Positions 45,042 through 53,471 of a stretch of DNA of 64,000 nucleotides are shown here, piece after piece. Numbering within the stretch: the first letter of the stretch is position 1; each line of letters begins with the position of its first letter. A model generated the notes under the pieces. That model ran no database searches. It saw nothing but the letters and a program-made list of their open reading frames with translations, and had not been told where the DNA came from. Location: positions 1-64,000 of the forward strand of contig JAFTWC010000001.1 in the NCBI GenBank assembly GCA_017465475.1. The letters run 5' to 3'. A program made the translations under genes and the position numbers. This stretch comes from Lachnospiraceae bacterium. GTDB taxonomy: Bacteria; Bacillota; Clostridia; Lachnospirales; Lachnospiraceae.

Positions 45042-47465
45042 TCAGACACGACTTTCATGACATACCAAATATAAAATCTGATACTGTTCTCCCGCATCCT
45101 TTAAAAAGGAAAGGGCACGGGTAATTTTTTCTTTATCCAAATTAACAAAGGGATCATCCAACACCAAAGGCGGCGCTTCTTTTTCAAACAACGCATCCAC
45201 CAAGGCAAACCGCATACAAAGCCCTACCAAATCCCGCAAGCCCGTGCTGAGATACCCGGGTTCTTTCCCTTCACCATAGGCATTTACCCGGATATTTAAA
45301 TCGATATCCGTCTCGATTCCGCCAAAATGTCCATCCATGCTGTCGGCAAAATCTTCTTTTCCCAAAAGTGTCAGGTAGTGTTCAAACCCCGTAGTCAACC
45401 CTCGCAAGTAGCGGGAGGAAAACTGCTCTTTCGCCGTTTTTAGACACTTCATGGTTTCGGTTATGAGGAAATGCTCTCGCTTCTTTTGCTCCGTTTCCTG
45501 AACAAGTTCTGCACAAAGTTCTTCCAGTTCTCCGCAATTTTCCGCTTCTTCTTCAAAGTCCTCCGCACGATTCCGACAATCTTTCTCTTCTTCCGCAAGT
45601 CGCGCAATCTTCACCAGAAGCTCCTGTTCTTTGCTTTGCAGTTCTCTAAAACTAACCTCCGGTGCCACCATGCCGTAAAAAGTCTCCGGAGATACTTCCT
45701 CTTCAAATTGTTCCCGTTTTTTTACAGCTTCTGCATACTCTTCCGAAAAACGCAAAAAATCTTTGGTCCGGTTCTCTAAAATGTGCAGGCTTCCCGTCAC
45801 GTCTTCCGTATCCATTCCGTAGGATTCTAATAGTTCTGTACAACGGGCCAGCAGCCTCTCTTTTTGATTTGCGGAACGAACATAGTGTTCCTGTTTTTCC
45901 CGCAGAACCTGATACTCCCGTACCATATCCGCCAGACGGTACAATCCTCCGGTTACATCCGTCGAATTCTCTGCTCCGTATTGCGTAAGCAGTTCTCTCC
46001 CTCGGTTTCCTTGTTCCGTCAATCGGCTCAGTTCCTTTTTATACTTCAGTGTCTGCTGTTTCTTCGCAAGTCCTTCTTTTCTCTTTCTGCCTCCGTTCAG
46101 GATAAACACGATTCCCAACCCAATAACGGCGCCGCTGACTCCCACCAGCAGTTTGCCCACAAACAACTTCGTTTCATCCGCAACTACCTCTTGGTCTTCC
46201 GTAGTATATTCAGAAACCACTGACTGTCCCGGCACAGATTCCCCGCGTTTTCCTTCTCGTTTCACAACCAATCCGGTGATTTCCAAAACAACTGCCAAAA
46301 GAAAAAGAATCACACCAAAGAACAGCCTCCGGTTTCCTGATTTCATTTTCTGATTTGTTTCAGCCAAGCTCTGTTGATACCGGTTTTCCGTTTCAGATAA
46401 CTGCTCTTTTATCTCTGCTTCCTGTCGGATACATTCCTGTATTTCGGAAAGCTCCGGCGTATTTTCCCCGAATTTTGTTTCATATAAAGAAACTCTGTTT
46501 TCTTCTTCTGCTTCCAAACGATAAGAACGCACTTCCCCTGCAAGTACCGCTGCCTCCTGGGCCTCCTGTCTGCAAATGCGAAGCTCGGAAAGGTCCGGTG
46601 CTCCCTCCGGAAACAGCTTCTGTAGACCCTCCGTTCTTACACGAAGCTCTTCCTCCCGTTCTCTCAATTCTCCATAATGTTGTTTCTTGGCAACCAGTGC
46701 TTCATATCCTGCCGCCGTCTCCAATTTCTCACGGCAAACTACCAGCTCTTCTTCCGCCTGTTTTCTGCAATCGGCAGCCTCCTGCTCTTTTTCCCTCCAC
46801 GGCTTTGCACTTTCTTCTTTTCTCCGGCAGGCTTCCAACTTTGCCTGTGCTTCGGAGAACCGGCGATTTAACTCCGCCACATATCCCTTTTCTTCCTTCT
46901 GACGGTCCGGAACATATTTTTTCCGCAATTCATCCAACATCACATAGGCCGCATCATAGTTTCCGTCTTCTTCCTCGCCTTCCGCCATCTTTCCCAGCTT
47001 CTTCGCAATGCTGTCATTCATTGCCACATCGGCAATCTTATTTTGCGGAAGGTAGGTACTGCGGGAATATGCTTCCTTGTCCAACCCGAACAACTCTTTT
47101 CCCAAGTCCGCGGAAAAATCCGAAGACTCCAAATTCGTAGATAAGTCTATCAGCCGGAAAGTGTCCTCCGCTTCCTTTTTTCCAAAGGTACGCTCTGCCC
47201 GATAGGTTTTTCCGTTTGTTTCAAACACAAGAGAACCGCCCATCACACCACCGTTCCACGGCCGGTACTTACGGCGTTCCGCTTCTTCCAACCTGGTCCT
47301 GCCGCCTGCCTGCGGCAACCCGTAAAACATGGCACGCAAAAAAGCGGCAAAGGTACTTTTCCCCCAACCGTTATCCTCACAGATTACGTTAAGCCCTTCC
47401 GTAAACTCGTAGCTAAACTCATGTAGCTTACCAAAGCCCTGTATATGACAACGTTTTAAAAGCAT
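45042..47465 (-). CDS. SMC-like AAA ATPase (YhaN/SbcC-type)
   Basis: An 807-residue ATPase. The N-terminal ABC half has Walker A EDNGWGKSTFAAFLR (about residues 31-45). Long coiled coils follow, and the C-terminal half has signature-like LSTGLRDLVGLCMRFALVDA and Walker B PPLVLDDPFVNLD. Two hydrophobic stretches (LFFGVILFLLAVVLEITGLV and LLVGVSGAVIGLGIVFIL, around 375-455) interrupt the coiled coil, as in YhaN of Bacillus. Its start overlaps the upstream phosphoesterase by 10 bp. Together they form an SbcCD/YhaNM-like DNA-processing pair. Confidence 0.88.
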   Translation of the reverse strand: MLLKRCHIQGFGKLHEFSYEFTEGLNVICEDNGWGKSTFAAFLRAMFYGLPQAGGRTRLEEAERRKYRPWNGGVMGGSLVFETNGKTYRAERTFGKKEAEDTFRLIDLSTNLESSDFSADLGKELFGLDKEAYSRSTYLPQNKIADVAMNDSIAKKLGKMAEGEEEDGNYDAAYVMLDELRKKYVPDRQKEEKGYVAELNRRFSEAQAKLEACRRKEESAKPWREKEQEAADCRKQAEEELVVCREKLETAAGYEALVAKKQHYGELREREEELRVRTEGLQKLFPEGAPDLSELRICRQEAQEAAVLAGEVRSYRLEAEEENRVSLYETKFGENTPELSEIQECIRQEAEIKEQLSETENRYQQSLAETNQKMKSGNRRLFFGVILFLLAVVLEITGLVVKREGKRGESVPGQSVVSEYTTEDQEVVADETKLFVGKLLVGVSGAVIGLGIVFILNGGRKRKEGLAKKQQTLKYKKELSRLTEQGNRGRELLTQYGAENSTDVTGGLYRLADMVREYQVLREKQEHYVRSANQKERLLARCTELLESYGMDTEDVTGSLHILENRTKDFLRFSEEYAEAVKKREQFEEEVSPETFYGMVAPEVSFRELQSKEQELLVKIARLAEEEKDCRNRAEDFEEEAENCGELEELCAELVQETEQKKREHFLITETMKCLKTAKEQFSSRYLRGLTTGFEHYLTLLGKEDFADSMDGHFGGIETDIDLNIRVNAYGEGKEPGYLSTGLRDLVGLCMRFALVDALFEKEAPPLVLDDPFVNLDKEKITRALSFLKDAGEQYQILYLVCHESRV

Positions 47466-48547
47466 GACTCCGCCTCCTCTCCGTTAAGAGCACGGATTCC
47501 CAGCTCCAAAAGCATTCTTTTTTCTTCTTCTGTGTAATTTCCCGCCATCACCGTGCGAATAAATTCCCCTCTCAGGGAAATATCATTTTCGTACTCTTCC
47601 GGTCGGATGGCAATCCCCACTTCCTTGTCGTTTATTTTAAACGCATAATATCCGTTTTCAAACCGGGTCGCCAGATACTGTAAATCTCGTTCGGACGAAA
47701 GCCCCACTTTGCCGGTCAGGGACACTTTCACCAAATCTGATTCCGGAATTCTCAAAAGAGCTTCCTTTACCTTCTGTTCCACTGCAATTGTAGTCTCTGC
47801 CCCGGAAATATCCGGAAAGACTTCATGCACAGTCCTGCATGCAAATGGGACAAACGTGTGGGTAATCTTCCCTTCTTCCGCTTCCAGCCACACAAAGCCC
47901 TTCTCCCCGCATTCATCAAACCCTCTTCCTTCCGGACATCCGCAGTAACAATAGACTCCTCTGGAATCTAACGGCTCATATTTGTAGGAATGAATATGTC
48001 CCAGCGCAAGATAATCAATATTCTTATTTTTTAATGCCCCTAAGGCAACTGTTTCCGTTTTATCCGCAGACACATATTTTTCCGTCTGCCCGTGAAGCAT
48101 CACAATATTACAATCATTACGGTTCAACAACAAAGAATCATACAGACCTGCCCTGTTTCCTTCCGAAAGCTCCGCCCCGGCAATCACCACATCTCCGTAA
48201 CGGTAATAGGTCCAGTCCTCTCCGAACAATTTCAAATTATCCGGACGTTCTTCCCAGACATCCAAAAAGCTTTCCGTATCATGATTCCCCTTCAGATACA
48301 AAAAATCCACACAGGAAAAGCGCAGAATTGTCTCTTTCACCACATTCTGCGTACGTTTCGTCACCACTTTTCCGTCAAACAAATCCCCCGCAATCAGCAT
48401 CACCTCGGCTCCATGCTCCGCTGCATACTCTGCCATTTTTACAAAGGTTGACAAAAGCTCACTTTTCCGTTGTTTTTTCTTTTCGCCCTCCAAATTCGCA
48501 CGAAGTGCCGAATCCAGATGCAAATCTCCGCAATGAAGTAACTTCAT
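47456..48547 (-). CDS. SbcD/Mre11-type DNA repair metallophosphoesterase
   Basis: A 363-residue calcineurin-like nuclease. Metal-binding motifs run in order: HCGDLHLD (residues 5-12), LIAGDLFDGK, YLKGNHDTE, IVMLHGQ and LGHIHSYKY. The roughly 130-residue C-terminal part would bind the coiled-coil ATPase encoded next. Members of this class cut DNA ends or hairpins with their SMC-like partner. GCGGGAGATTAT precedes the ATG. The 10-bp overlap with the ATPase gene points to a stoichiometric complex. Confidence 0.9.
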   Translation of the reverse strand: MKLLHCGDLHLDSALRANLEGEKKKQRKSELLSTFVKMAEYAAEHGAEVMLIAGDLFDGKVVTKRTQNVVKETILRFSCVDFLYLKGNHDTESFLDVWEERPDNLKLFGEDWTYYRYGDVVIAGAELSEGNRAGLYDSLLLNRNDCNIVMLHGQTEKYVSADKTETVALGALKNKNIDYLALGHIHSYKYEPLDSRGVYCYCGCPEGRGFDECGEKGFVWLEAEEGKITHTFVPFACRTVHEVFPDISGAETTIAVEQKVKEALLRIPESDLVKVSLTGKVGLSSERDLQYLATRFENGYYAFKINDKEVGIAIRPEEYENDISLRGEFIRTVMAGNYTEEEKRMLLELGIRALNGEEAESCF

Positions 48548-48579
48548 ATAATCTCCCGCATCCTTCCCGTATTTCCTTA

Positions 48580-48963
48580 TTACAACTGCAATGCCGACAA
48601 ACCGTTCATGACACCGCCAAATAATGCCCCCATCATTGTCATCATTAACACCACTGCCAATACGGTGTAAAGAAGTGTCGCCCTGGCAAAGCTTTTCTTG
48701 GAATCCTTAATGTCATTGGAAAATCCCCAATAAACCAACACAACCAAATAAGCAATCCAACCTACCATCGGAATAAACGGAAGACACATCACTACAAAAA
48801 ACACCCAGGTCGGCACCATCTTTGCTTCTTTAGATGTCTCTGCCGTCTTTTGTTCCGTCGGTTCCGGATGTACTTCCGTCCCCAGTAAGGTTCCGCAATA
48901 ATCACAATAATTTGCATTGGGATTCATCGGCTCTCTTCCACACGCTGTACACTGCATACTCAT
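48580..48963 (-). CDS. Zinc-ribbon membrane protein
   Basis: A 127-residue protein starting with a zinc ribbon (MQCTACGREPMNPNANYCDY, continuing CGTLL; four Cys). A polar linker (residues 30-45) leads to two or three hydrophobic helices (VPTWVFFVVMCLPFIPMVGW; YLVVLVYWGF; LYTVLAVVLMMTMMGALFGG). This zinc_ribbon_2-plus-helices layout is common in Clostridia and has no defined role. AGAGGAAA precedes two possible ATGs (48963, 48957). It lies between rnfD and the phosphoesterase. Confidence 0.75.
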   Translation of the reverse strand: MSMQCTACGREPMNPNANYCDYCGTLLGTEVHPEPTEQKTAETSKEAKMVPTWVFFVVMCLPFIPMVGWIAYLVVLVYWGFSNDIKDSKKSFARATLLYTVLAVVLMMTMMGALFGGVMNGLSALQL

Positions 48964-48996
48964 TTTCCTCTTTTCTCTTCATTCTATTAATTTCAT

Positions 48997-49935
48997 TTAT
49001 ATATTTGCTTTTTTCCCTTTTCCGAACGATTTCGGAAAGGTCAGTCTGTCAAGAAGCGGCACCAGTAAATTTCCTATCAATACCGCACAGGCATCCCCCG
49101 CTGCAGAAAGTCCCATTACCCGGAATACTCCCGCCAATGCTCCCACAATAATTCCAAACAATACTTTTCCCATAGGAGTCATGGGAGATGTGGTATAATC
49201 GGTAGCCATAAAAATCACAATCAGTAAAAAGCCGTCACTGCAAAGCTGCATTGCAAGATACTCCGGCCGAAATCCGTAATTTCCGCACAGCCCCAGCGTC
49301 ACCGTAAACGCCGCCAAAAACGCCACCGGAATTCGAAGAGAAATCACATTGCAAAACACCAGATACAATCCGCCCAGCAGTAACATAAGTGCACTGGTTC
49401 CGCCTATGGTTCCGCTCAGTGTTTCAAAATCAAAGCCGCAAAACTTTTCTCGCCAATCTGCCCATTTAAAGATAATTATTTCGAATAATTCTGCCATCGC
49501 ATCCGAATCGGTCTCACTCATAAATTTCCCGGTTGCAATCAAAAGAGCACACTTGGCCGTCAGTGCCGGATTCAGCAAATTCCGTCCCAAACCGCCAAAC
49601 AACATCTTCACCACTACAATGGCAAACACACCGCCTGCCACCGGCACCCAATAAGGCACATCAAAAGAGAGATTCATGCCCAAAAGCAATCCGGTTACCA
49701 TGGCACTGCATTCATAACCGCTACTCTGTACTTTTTTTACTTTTTTACAAATGTATTCGGCAAGCACACAAGAAGTTACCGACAATAACAATATCAAAAA
49801 TGCGCGGAAGCCGAACTTGTAGATTCCGAACAATGCTGCAGGCGCAAGGGCAATCATCACATCCCGCATAATGGTTGCCGTGGTTTCTTTGCTCCTGATA
49901 AAAGGAGCTTTCAAAATAATTCCGTTTTGTTCCAT
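48997..49935 (-). CDS. rnfD: RnfD/NqrB-like membrane subunit, apparently without the flavin-attachment motif
   Basis: A 312-residue membrane protein of the RnfD/NqrB family. The start at 49935 (MEQNGIILKAPFIRSKETTA) follows GGTAAGGAGGAGCAAT. Conserved segments include FGGLGRNLLNPALTAKCALL, SGTIGGTSALMLLLGGLY and TDYTTSPMTPMGK. In typical RnfD a SxATP motif between these carries covalent FMN on its Thr; here that stretch reads DSDAMAELFEI, so the Thr seems missing. It is preceded by rnfC with an 11-bp gap, but rnfG, rnfE, rnfA and rnfB do not follow. Confidence 0.85.
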   Translation of the reverse strand: MEQNGIILKAPFIRSKETTATIMRDVMIALAPAALFGIYKFGFRAFLILLLSVTSCVLAEYICKKVKKVQSSGYECSAMVTGLLLGMNLSFDVPYWVPVAGGVFAIVVVKMLFGGLGRNLLNPALTAKCALLIATGKFMSETDSDAMAELFEIIIFKWADWREKFCGFDFETLSGTIGGTSALMLLLGGLYLVFCNVISLRIPVAFLAAFTVTLGLCGNYGFRPEYLAMQLCSDGFLLIVIFMATDYTTSPMTPMGKVLFGIIVGALAGVFRVMGLSAAGDACAVLIGNLLVPLLDRLTFPKSFGKGKKANI

Positions 49936-49946
49936 ATTGCTCCTCC

Positions 49947-51269
49947 TTACCGTCTTCTGCGCTCTTCTAATATACTGCGTCTGGTTTGTCTGATTTCCTG
50001 TGCAAGCATTCTTCCAGCCGGACAAACATAGGAACATGCTCCGCATTCACAGCATTCCATCCCGTCCAAACGAACAAATCCTTCACAATCCGTCTGTTCC
50101 GCGCATTTTATCAGTCGGTGAGGCGTCAGACCGCTGGGACATACCTCCATACATCGTCCGCAACGAATACACGGACTCACCAATCGTTTTGCTGCTTCCT
50201 TCTTTTTCATGACCAAAAGAGCAGAAGAAGTCTTTGTCACCGGCAGTTCCAAATCGGTTAATGCCGTACCGGTCAAAGGACCTCCGGACACAAACAACTC
50301 CGGTTCCTCCGTAAATCCGCCGGCAGCTTCCGCCAATTCTCTGTAAGACATGCCCATATATGCCCATACGTTCCGAGGATTTGCCACCGCATCTCCCGTC
50401 ACCGTAACCACACGTTTGATTAGAGGGGTAGATTCTGCTACCGCCATGTATACAGCATACACTGTACCCACATTATGTACCACACACCCCACATCTGTCG
50501 GAAGCATGGCGGAATTCATTTTACGCCCTGTCACAGTTTTAATTGCCTGTCGCTCTGCTCCCTGCGGATATTTGCTCTTCACCGCTTTCACTGTAATCCT
50601 CGGCTCGTTCTTTACCAGTGCAGACAAACACTTCACTGCCTGTGGTTTGTTATCCTCTATTAAAATAACACCCTTGGCATTTTCAAACAGCTGCAAAAGT
50701 ATCTTCAGACCTTCCACAATCTTTTCCGGTTCTTCCGTCATCAGACACTCATCCGCAGTCAAATACGGTTCGCTTTCTGCTCCGTTTACAATCACGTAGT
50801 CGATTCCGTCCTCATTCTTCGGACTTAACTTTACGTGGGTAGGAAAGCCGACTCCGCCAAGACCTACAATTCCGGCTTCCTTTATATAGTCCCGGATTTC
50901 TCCCTTAGAGAGGGACGTATACTCCCGCTTTTCTCCAAGCCCTTCCATCGTCCGAAACTCTCCGTCATTCTCTACTACGATAGTTTCGCACATGGTTCCG
51001 GCCACCGTCAAGCGTTCCTCTATAGCTTTTACCGTACCGGATACTCCGCTGATTACATGGGCAGAGACTACTCCGGCTGCCTCCGCAAGCCGCTGTCCCA
51101 CCGACACGGCATCCCCCACCTCCACTACCGGTCTCGCCGGCAATCCGATGTGTTGCGCCAGCGGATAAACCGCTTCTCCTTTCGGCACTACAGTACTTAT
51201 CTCTTTATTCTTTGACAAATCTTTGCCGTCATACATTTGTATTCCATTACGAAATGTCGTCTTGCCCAT
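49947..51269 (-). CDS. rnfC: RnfC-like electron-transport subunit
   Basis: A 440-residue RnfC-type protein that docks ferredoxin/NAD electron transfer to the Rnf membrane complex. It has an N-terminal barrel-sandwich region (VVPKGEAVYPLAQHIGLPA), an NADH/FMN-binding part with GLGGVGFPTHVKL and VIVNGAESEPYLTADE, a SLBB-like region, and two [4Fe-4S] motifs (CIRCGRCMEVCP and CCECGACSYVCPAG) at the C-terminus. The ATG at 51269 follows AAAGGAAGG; a TTG at 51275 is an alternative. The partner genes beyond rnfD are absent from this locus. Confidence 0.92.
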   Translation of the reverse strand: MGKTTFRNGIQMYDGKDLSKNKEISTVVPKGEAVYPLAQHIGLPARPVVEVGDAVSVGQRLAEAAGVVSAHVISGVSGTVKAIEERLTVAGTMCETIVVENDGEFRTMEGLGEKREYTSLSKGEIRDYIKEAGIVGLGGVGFPTHVKLSPKNEDGIDYVIVNGAESEPYLTADECLMTEEPEKIVEGLKILLQLFENAKGVILIEDNKPQAVKCLSALVKNEPRITVKAVKSKYPQGAERQAIKTVTGRKMNSAMLPTDVGCVVHNVGTVYAVYMAVAESTPLIKRVVTVTGDAVANPRNVWAYMGMSYRELAEAAGGFTEEPELFVSGGPLTGTALTDLELPVTKTSSALLVMKKKEAAKRLVSPCIRCGRCMEVCPSGLTPHRLIKCAEQTDCEGFVRLDGMECCECGACSYVCPAGRMLAQEIRQTRRSILEERRRR

Positions 51270-51428
51270 CCACAAACCTTCCTTTCGGGAAAATGTACTT
51301 TATCCTCTATCAAATCCGTGTCAAAATACGTTTGTCGTATCTTGTAATATCCCAAATTTTATCATACCACATCCGACAAAAAAATGGAATGAAAAATGTG
51401 TGAATTGTAATTTGGAAATAATAAAGCA

Positions 51429-51477
51429 AAAAGCAACCCCGGAACAAATCTTACCTTTTGTTCCGGTTGTTGCTTTT
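51429..51477 (-). terminator. Terminator of spoIIID
   Basis: A stem of about 20 bp: AAAAGCAAC-CCCGGAACAAA pairs with TTTGTTCCGG-TTGTTGCTTTT, with a T-run on the minus strand. It lies 26 bp after the spoIIID stop and insulates rnfC. Confidence 0.88.
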
Positions 51478-51502
51478 ATACGTTCTGATTCTGTTTCTGT
51501 CA

Positions 51503-51754
51503 TCAGACCTTATGTAAGTACTTCTCCCTGGTGGCCATGCCCCCGCGAATGTGCCGCTCGGACTTATTCACATCCAGCACCTCTCTGGTGGCGTCCGCCA
51601 AGTTTTTGTTGACTCTGGGGAGGCGTTCGGTGACATCCTTATGCACCGTACTCTTACTTATCCCAAAGGCCTTTGCCGTCTCACGAACCGTAGCCTTATG
51701 CTCCACTATGTACCTTGCGATTTCTACAACCCGTTCTTCAATACATCCTTCCAA
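51503..51754 (-). CDS. spoIIID: Stage III sporulation transcriptional regulator SpoIIID
   Basis: An 83-residue DNA-binding protein that acts in the mother cell during sporulation, tuning sigma-E and sigma-K genes. Highly conserved segments are ERVVEIARYIVEHKATVRET and AFGISKSTVHKDVTERLPRV (helix-turn-helix), then NKSERHIRGGMATREKY. The start is a TTG at 51754, with GAGGG about 7 bases upstream; no ATG fits the family N-terminus. It implies a spore-forming lineage. Confidence 0.95.
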   Translation of the reverse strand: MEGCIEERVVEIARYIVEHKATVRETAKAFGISKSTVHKDVTERLPRVNKNLADATREVLDVNKSERHIRGGMATREKYLHKV

Positions 51755-51842
51755 TCTCGTACCCTCATGCAGGCTTTTTTACAGTGTATGAGGGGGAGGG
51801 GGGAAATATGATATTGCCATTCGTATAATACTACACCTTATA

Positions 51843-52817
51843 CTAAACTTTGTTCTCTTTATGATGTCGTCCTACATCTCTGCACATCTTATTTTCAGAT
51901 ATTTCTTTCACAACCCCATCATATCCAGGAAATAGGCTCGCAGCTCCATATCCCATTTTTTGAATGTAATTATACATGTCTATACACTCATCTTTAGGAA
52001 TAACAAATTTATATAACACTGTTGTCTCGTCAAATTTTTCTCTCTCATAAAACTTCGCAAGCAACTGGTCAAGCGGAGTTCTATCAATCTTTTTCGATAA
52101 CATTTCTGTTGTATCCGAACCCGTTCCCGGCACCACAATTCTCCATTGAGATAATATTCCTTTTTGGGCCCTTAAATTAGGATTGTCTGAATAAGAGGGC
52201 ACTACTAATGATAGCGGAGCCATATTTAGAGGATATGGATGACGGCTTTGAAAATACTGCGCATTCAAAGCCCAAATGACCATCACATCTTTTTCAATAT
52301 TACCTTCCTTCTCCATAGAATATTCTTTTATACTTCCAATACTAGCAAAATACATTGCCACATTAATATCAAACGTCCAATCAAGCATTCTTGTTGGTAA
52401 ACCATAATGTTGTGCAAACGCAACTAACTCTTCAAATTCTTCGCCTACCCATAAATAATCATTTTCTCGAATGAACAGTTCAAAAGGCATTAACGTAGCA
52501 AAATTATTTGATATTACTTGAACTTTTGGAATCTTTAATCCTTTCTGATTCGCAAGCCGATAAAACTCCCTTATCAAAGAGTATTCAGCTTGTATCTGCC
52601 AATACTCCAATTCTTTCATTATCTCATCACATTCAATGCTTTTCCATAATTTTTCCCGATTCTGTTCCCGCAATGCCGATGGAATCAACTCATATTTGCC
52701 AGACGATACTCCACGAAAAATAAAACCATTTAATTTATTAAACAAGTCCCCACTTGGCAAAACCAAACTCTTTATAAAAGCATCAAAGTTTTCAAAACAT
52801 ATCTCTTTTATCTGCAT
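51843..52817 (-). CDS. FRG-domain protein of a defence-like operon
   Basis: A 324-residue protein with the FRG domain: GFIFRGVSSGKYELIPSALR (about residues 32-51), then FAQHYGLPTRMLDWTFD (about 133-149) and VAMYFASIGS. FRG domains occur in many genes of mobile or defence islands and their biochemical activity is unclear. It begins at an ATG overlapping the stop of the RloB-like gene (TAATG), the third gene of a compact operon. It has no signal peptide or membrane helix. Codon use and AT-richness differ from the nearby housekeeping genes, suggesting transfer. Confidence 0.85.
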   Translation of the reverse strand: MQIKEICFENFDAFIKSLVLPSGDLFNKLNGFIFRGVSSGKYELIPSALREQNREKLWKSIECDEIMKELEYWQIQAEYSLIREFYRLANQKGLKIPKVQVISNNFATLMPFELFIRENDYLWVGEEFEELVAFAQHYGLPTRMLDWTFDINVAMYFASIGSIKEYSMEKEGNIEKDVMVIWALNAQYFQSRHPYPLNMAPLSLVVPSYSDNPNLRAQKGILSQWRIVVPGTGSDTTEMLSKKIDRTPLDQLLAKFYEREKFDETTVLYKFVIPKDECIDMYNYIQKMGYGAASLFPGYDGVVKEISENKMCRDVGRHHKENKV

Positions 52818-53470
52818 TACATTTCCCTATATCCCCTTCCTCTTATCTCTCCCACCAGCTCATGCACCGTCGTACACGGACACATCTCTGATGGTTTTGT
52901 TTTTCCTTCTCTAATACACTGTTCCAACTTCTGCTGTGCTATCTGAATTGCCTTTGCTTCATCACCGGCTTTGCAGAGCTTTCCATACATCTGCTCGTCG
53001 GCTTTGGAATACTTCTGCCCGGTTTTGGATTCATATACCCTTCCGAATTCCGAGCAACAAGTCCAAGAATCTTGCATCGCCGGCATAGAACCGAAATAAG
53101 CGTGTAACCATATCTCAAAGCATGGATTGGACCATCCTACCTGTATACCCTTACGCTCAGCCTCAGCAATAATCTCGTCAAAGCCTAGTATCTGGTCTCT
53201 GTCAAATACAATCCACGGAATACGGTACTGTGCCTCATACGCCGTGAGCTCCAGACATTTATCTATCATAGTACGCGTCTTCGTCTCCACAACCTTGATG
53301 ACAAGCTTGTTTCTTACATCTTCCGGCAATGCCTGATGAAGTCCTGTAAAGAAACAGCGTTCCGTAGCTTCTGTATCCGTAACAATCAGATAATACCCCA
53401 ACTCCGGGATTTTGAATTGCTTTCTCTGCTCTCGTGTCTTTCTGTTACCGGTTCTATCCTTTTTCGCCAT
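52817..53470 (-). CDS. rloB: RloB-family protein (Toprim-like)
   Basis: A 217-residue RloB-like protein. Family features are a basic N-terminus (KKDRTGNRKTREQRK), a first strand YYLIVTDTEATERCFF (where many members read CEGEKTE), PWIVFDRDQ, and the hallmark SNPCFEIWLHAYF. RloB proteins are found beside RloA ATPases in restriction and abortive-infection loci, and a Toprim-like nuclease fold has been proposed. The gene starts 1 bp after the ATPase stop and overlaps the FRG gene by 1 bp, so the three are translated together. Confidence 0.85.
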   Translation of the reverse strand: MAKKDRTGNRKTREQRKQFKIPELGYYLIVTDTEATERCFFTGLHQALPEDVRNKLVIKVVETKTRTMIDKCLELTAYEAQYRIPWIVFDRDQILGFDEIIAEAERKGIQVGWSNPCFEIWLHAYFGSMPAMQDSWTCCSEFGRVYESKTGQKYSKADEQMYGKLCKAGDEAKAIQIAQQKLEQCIREGKTKPSEMCPCTTVHELVGEIRGRGYREM

Positions 53471-53471
53471 C

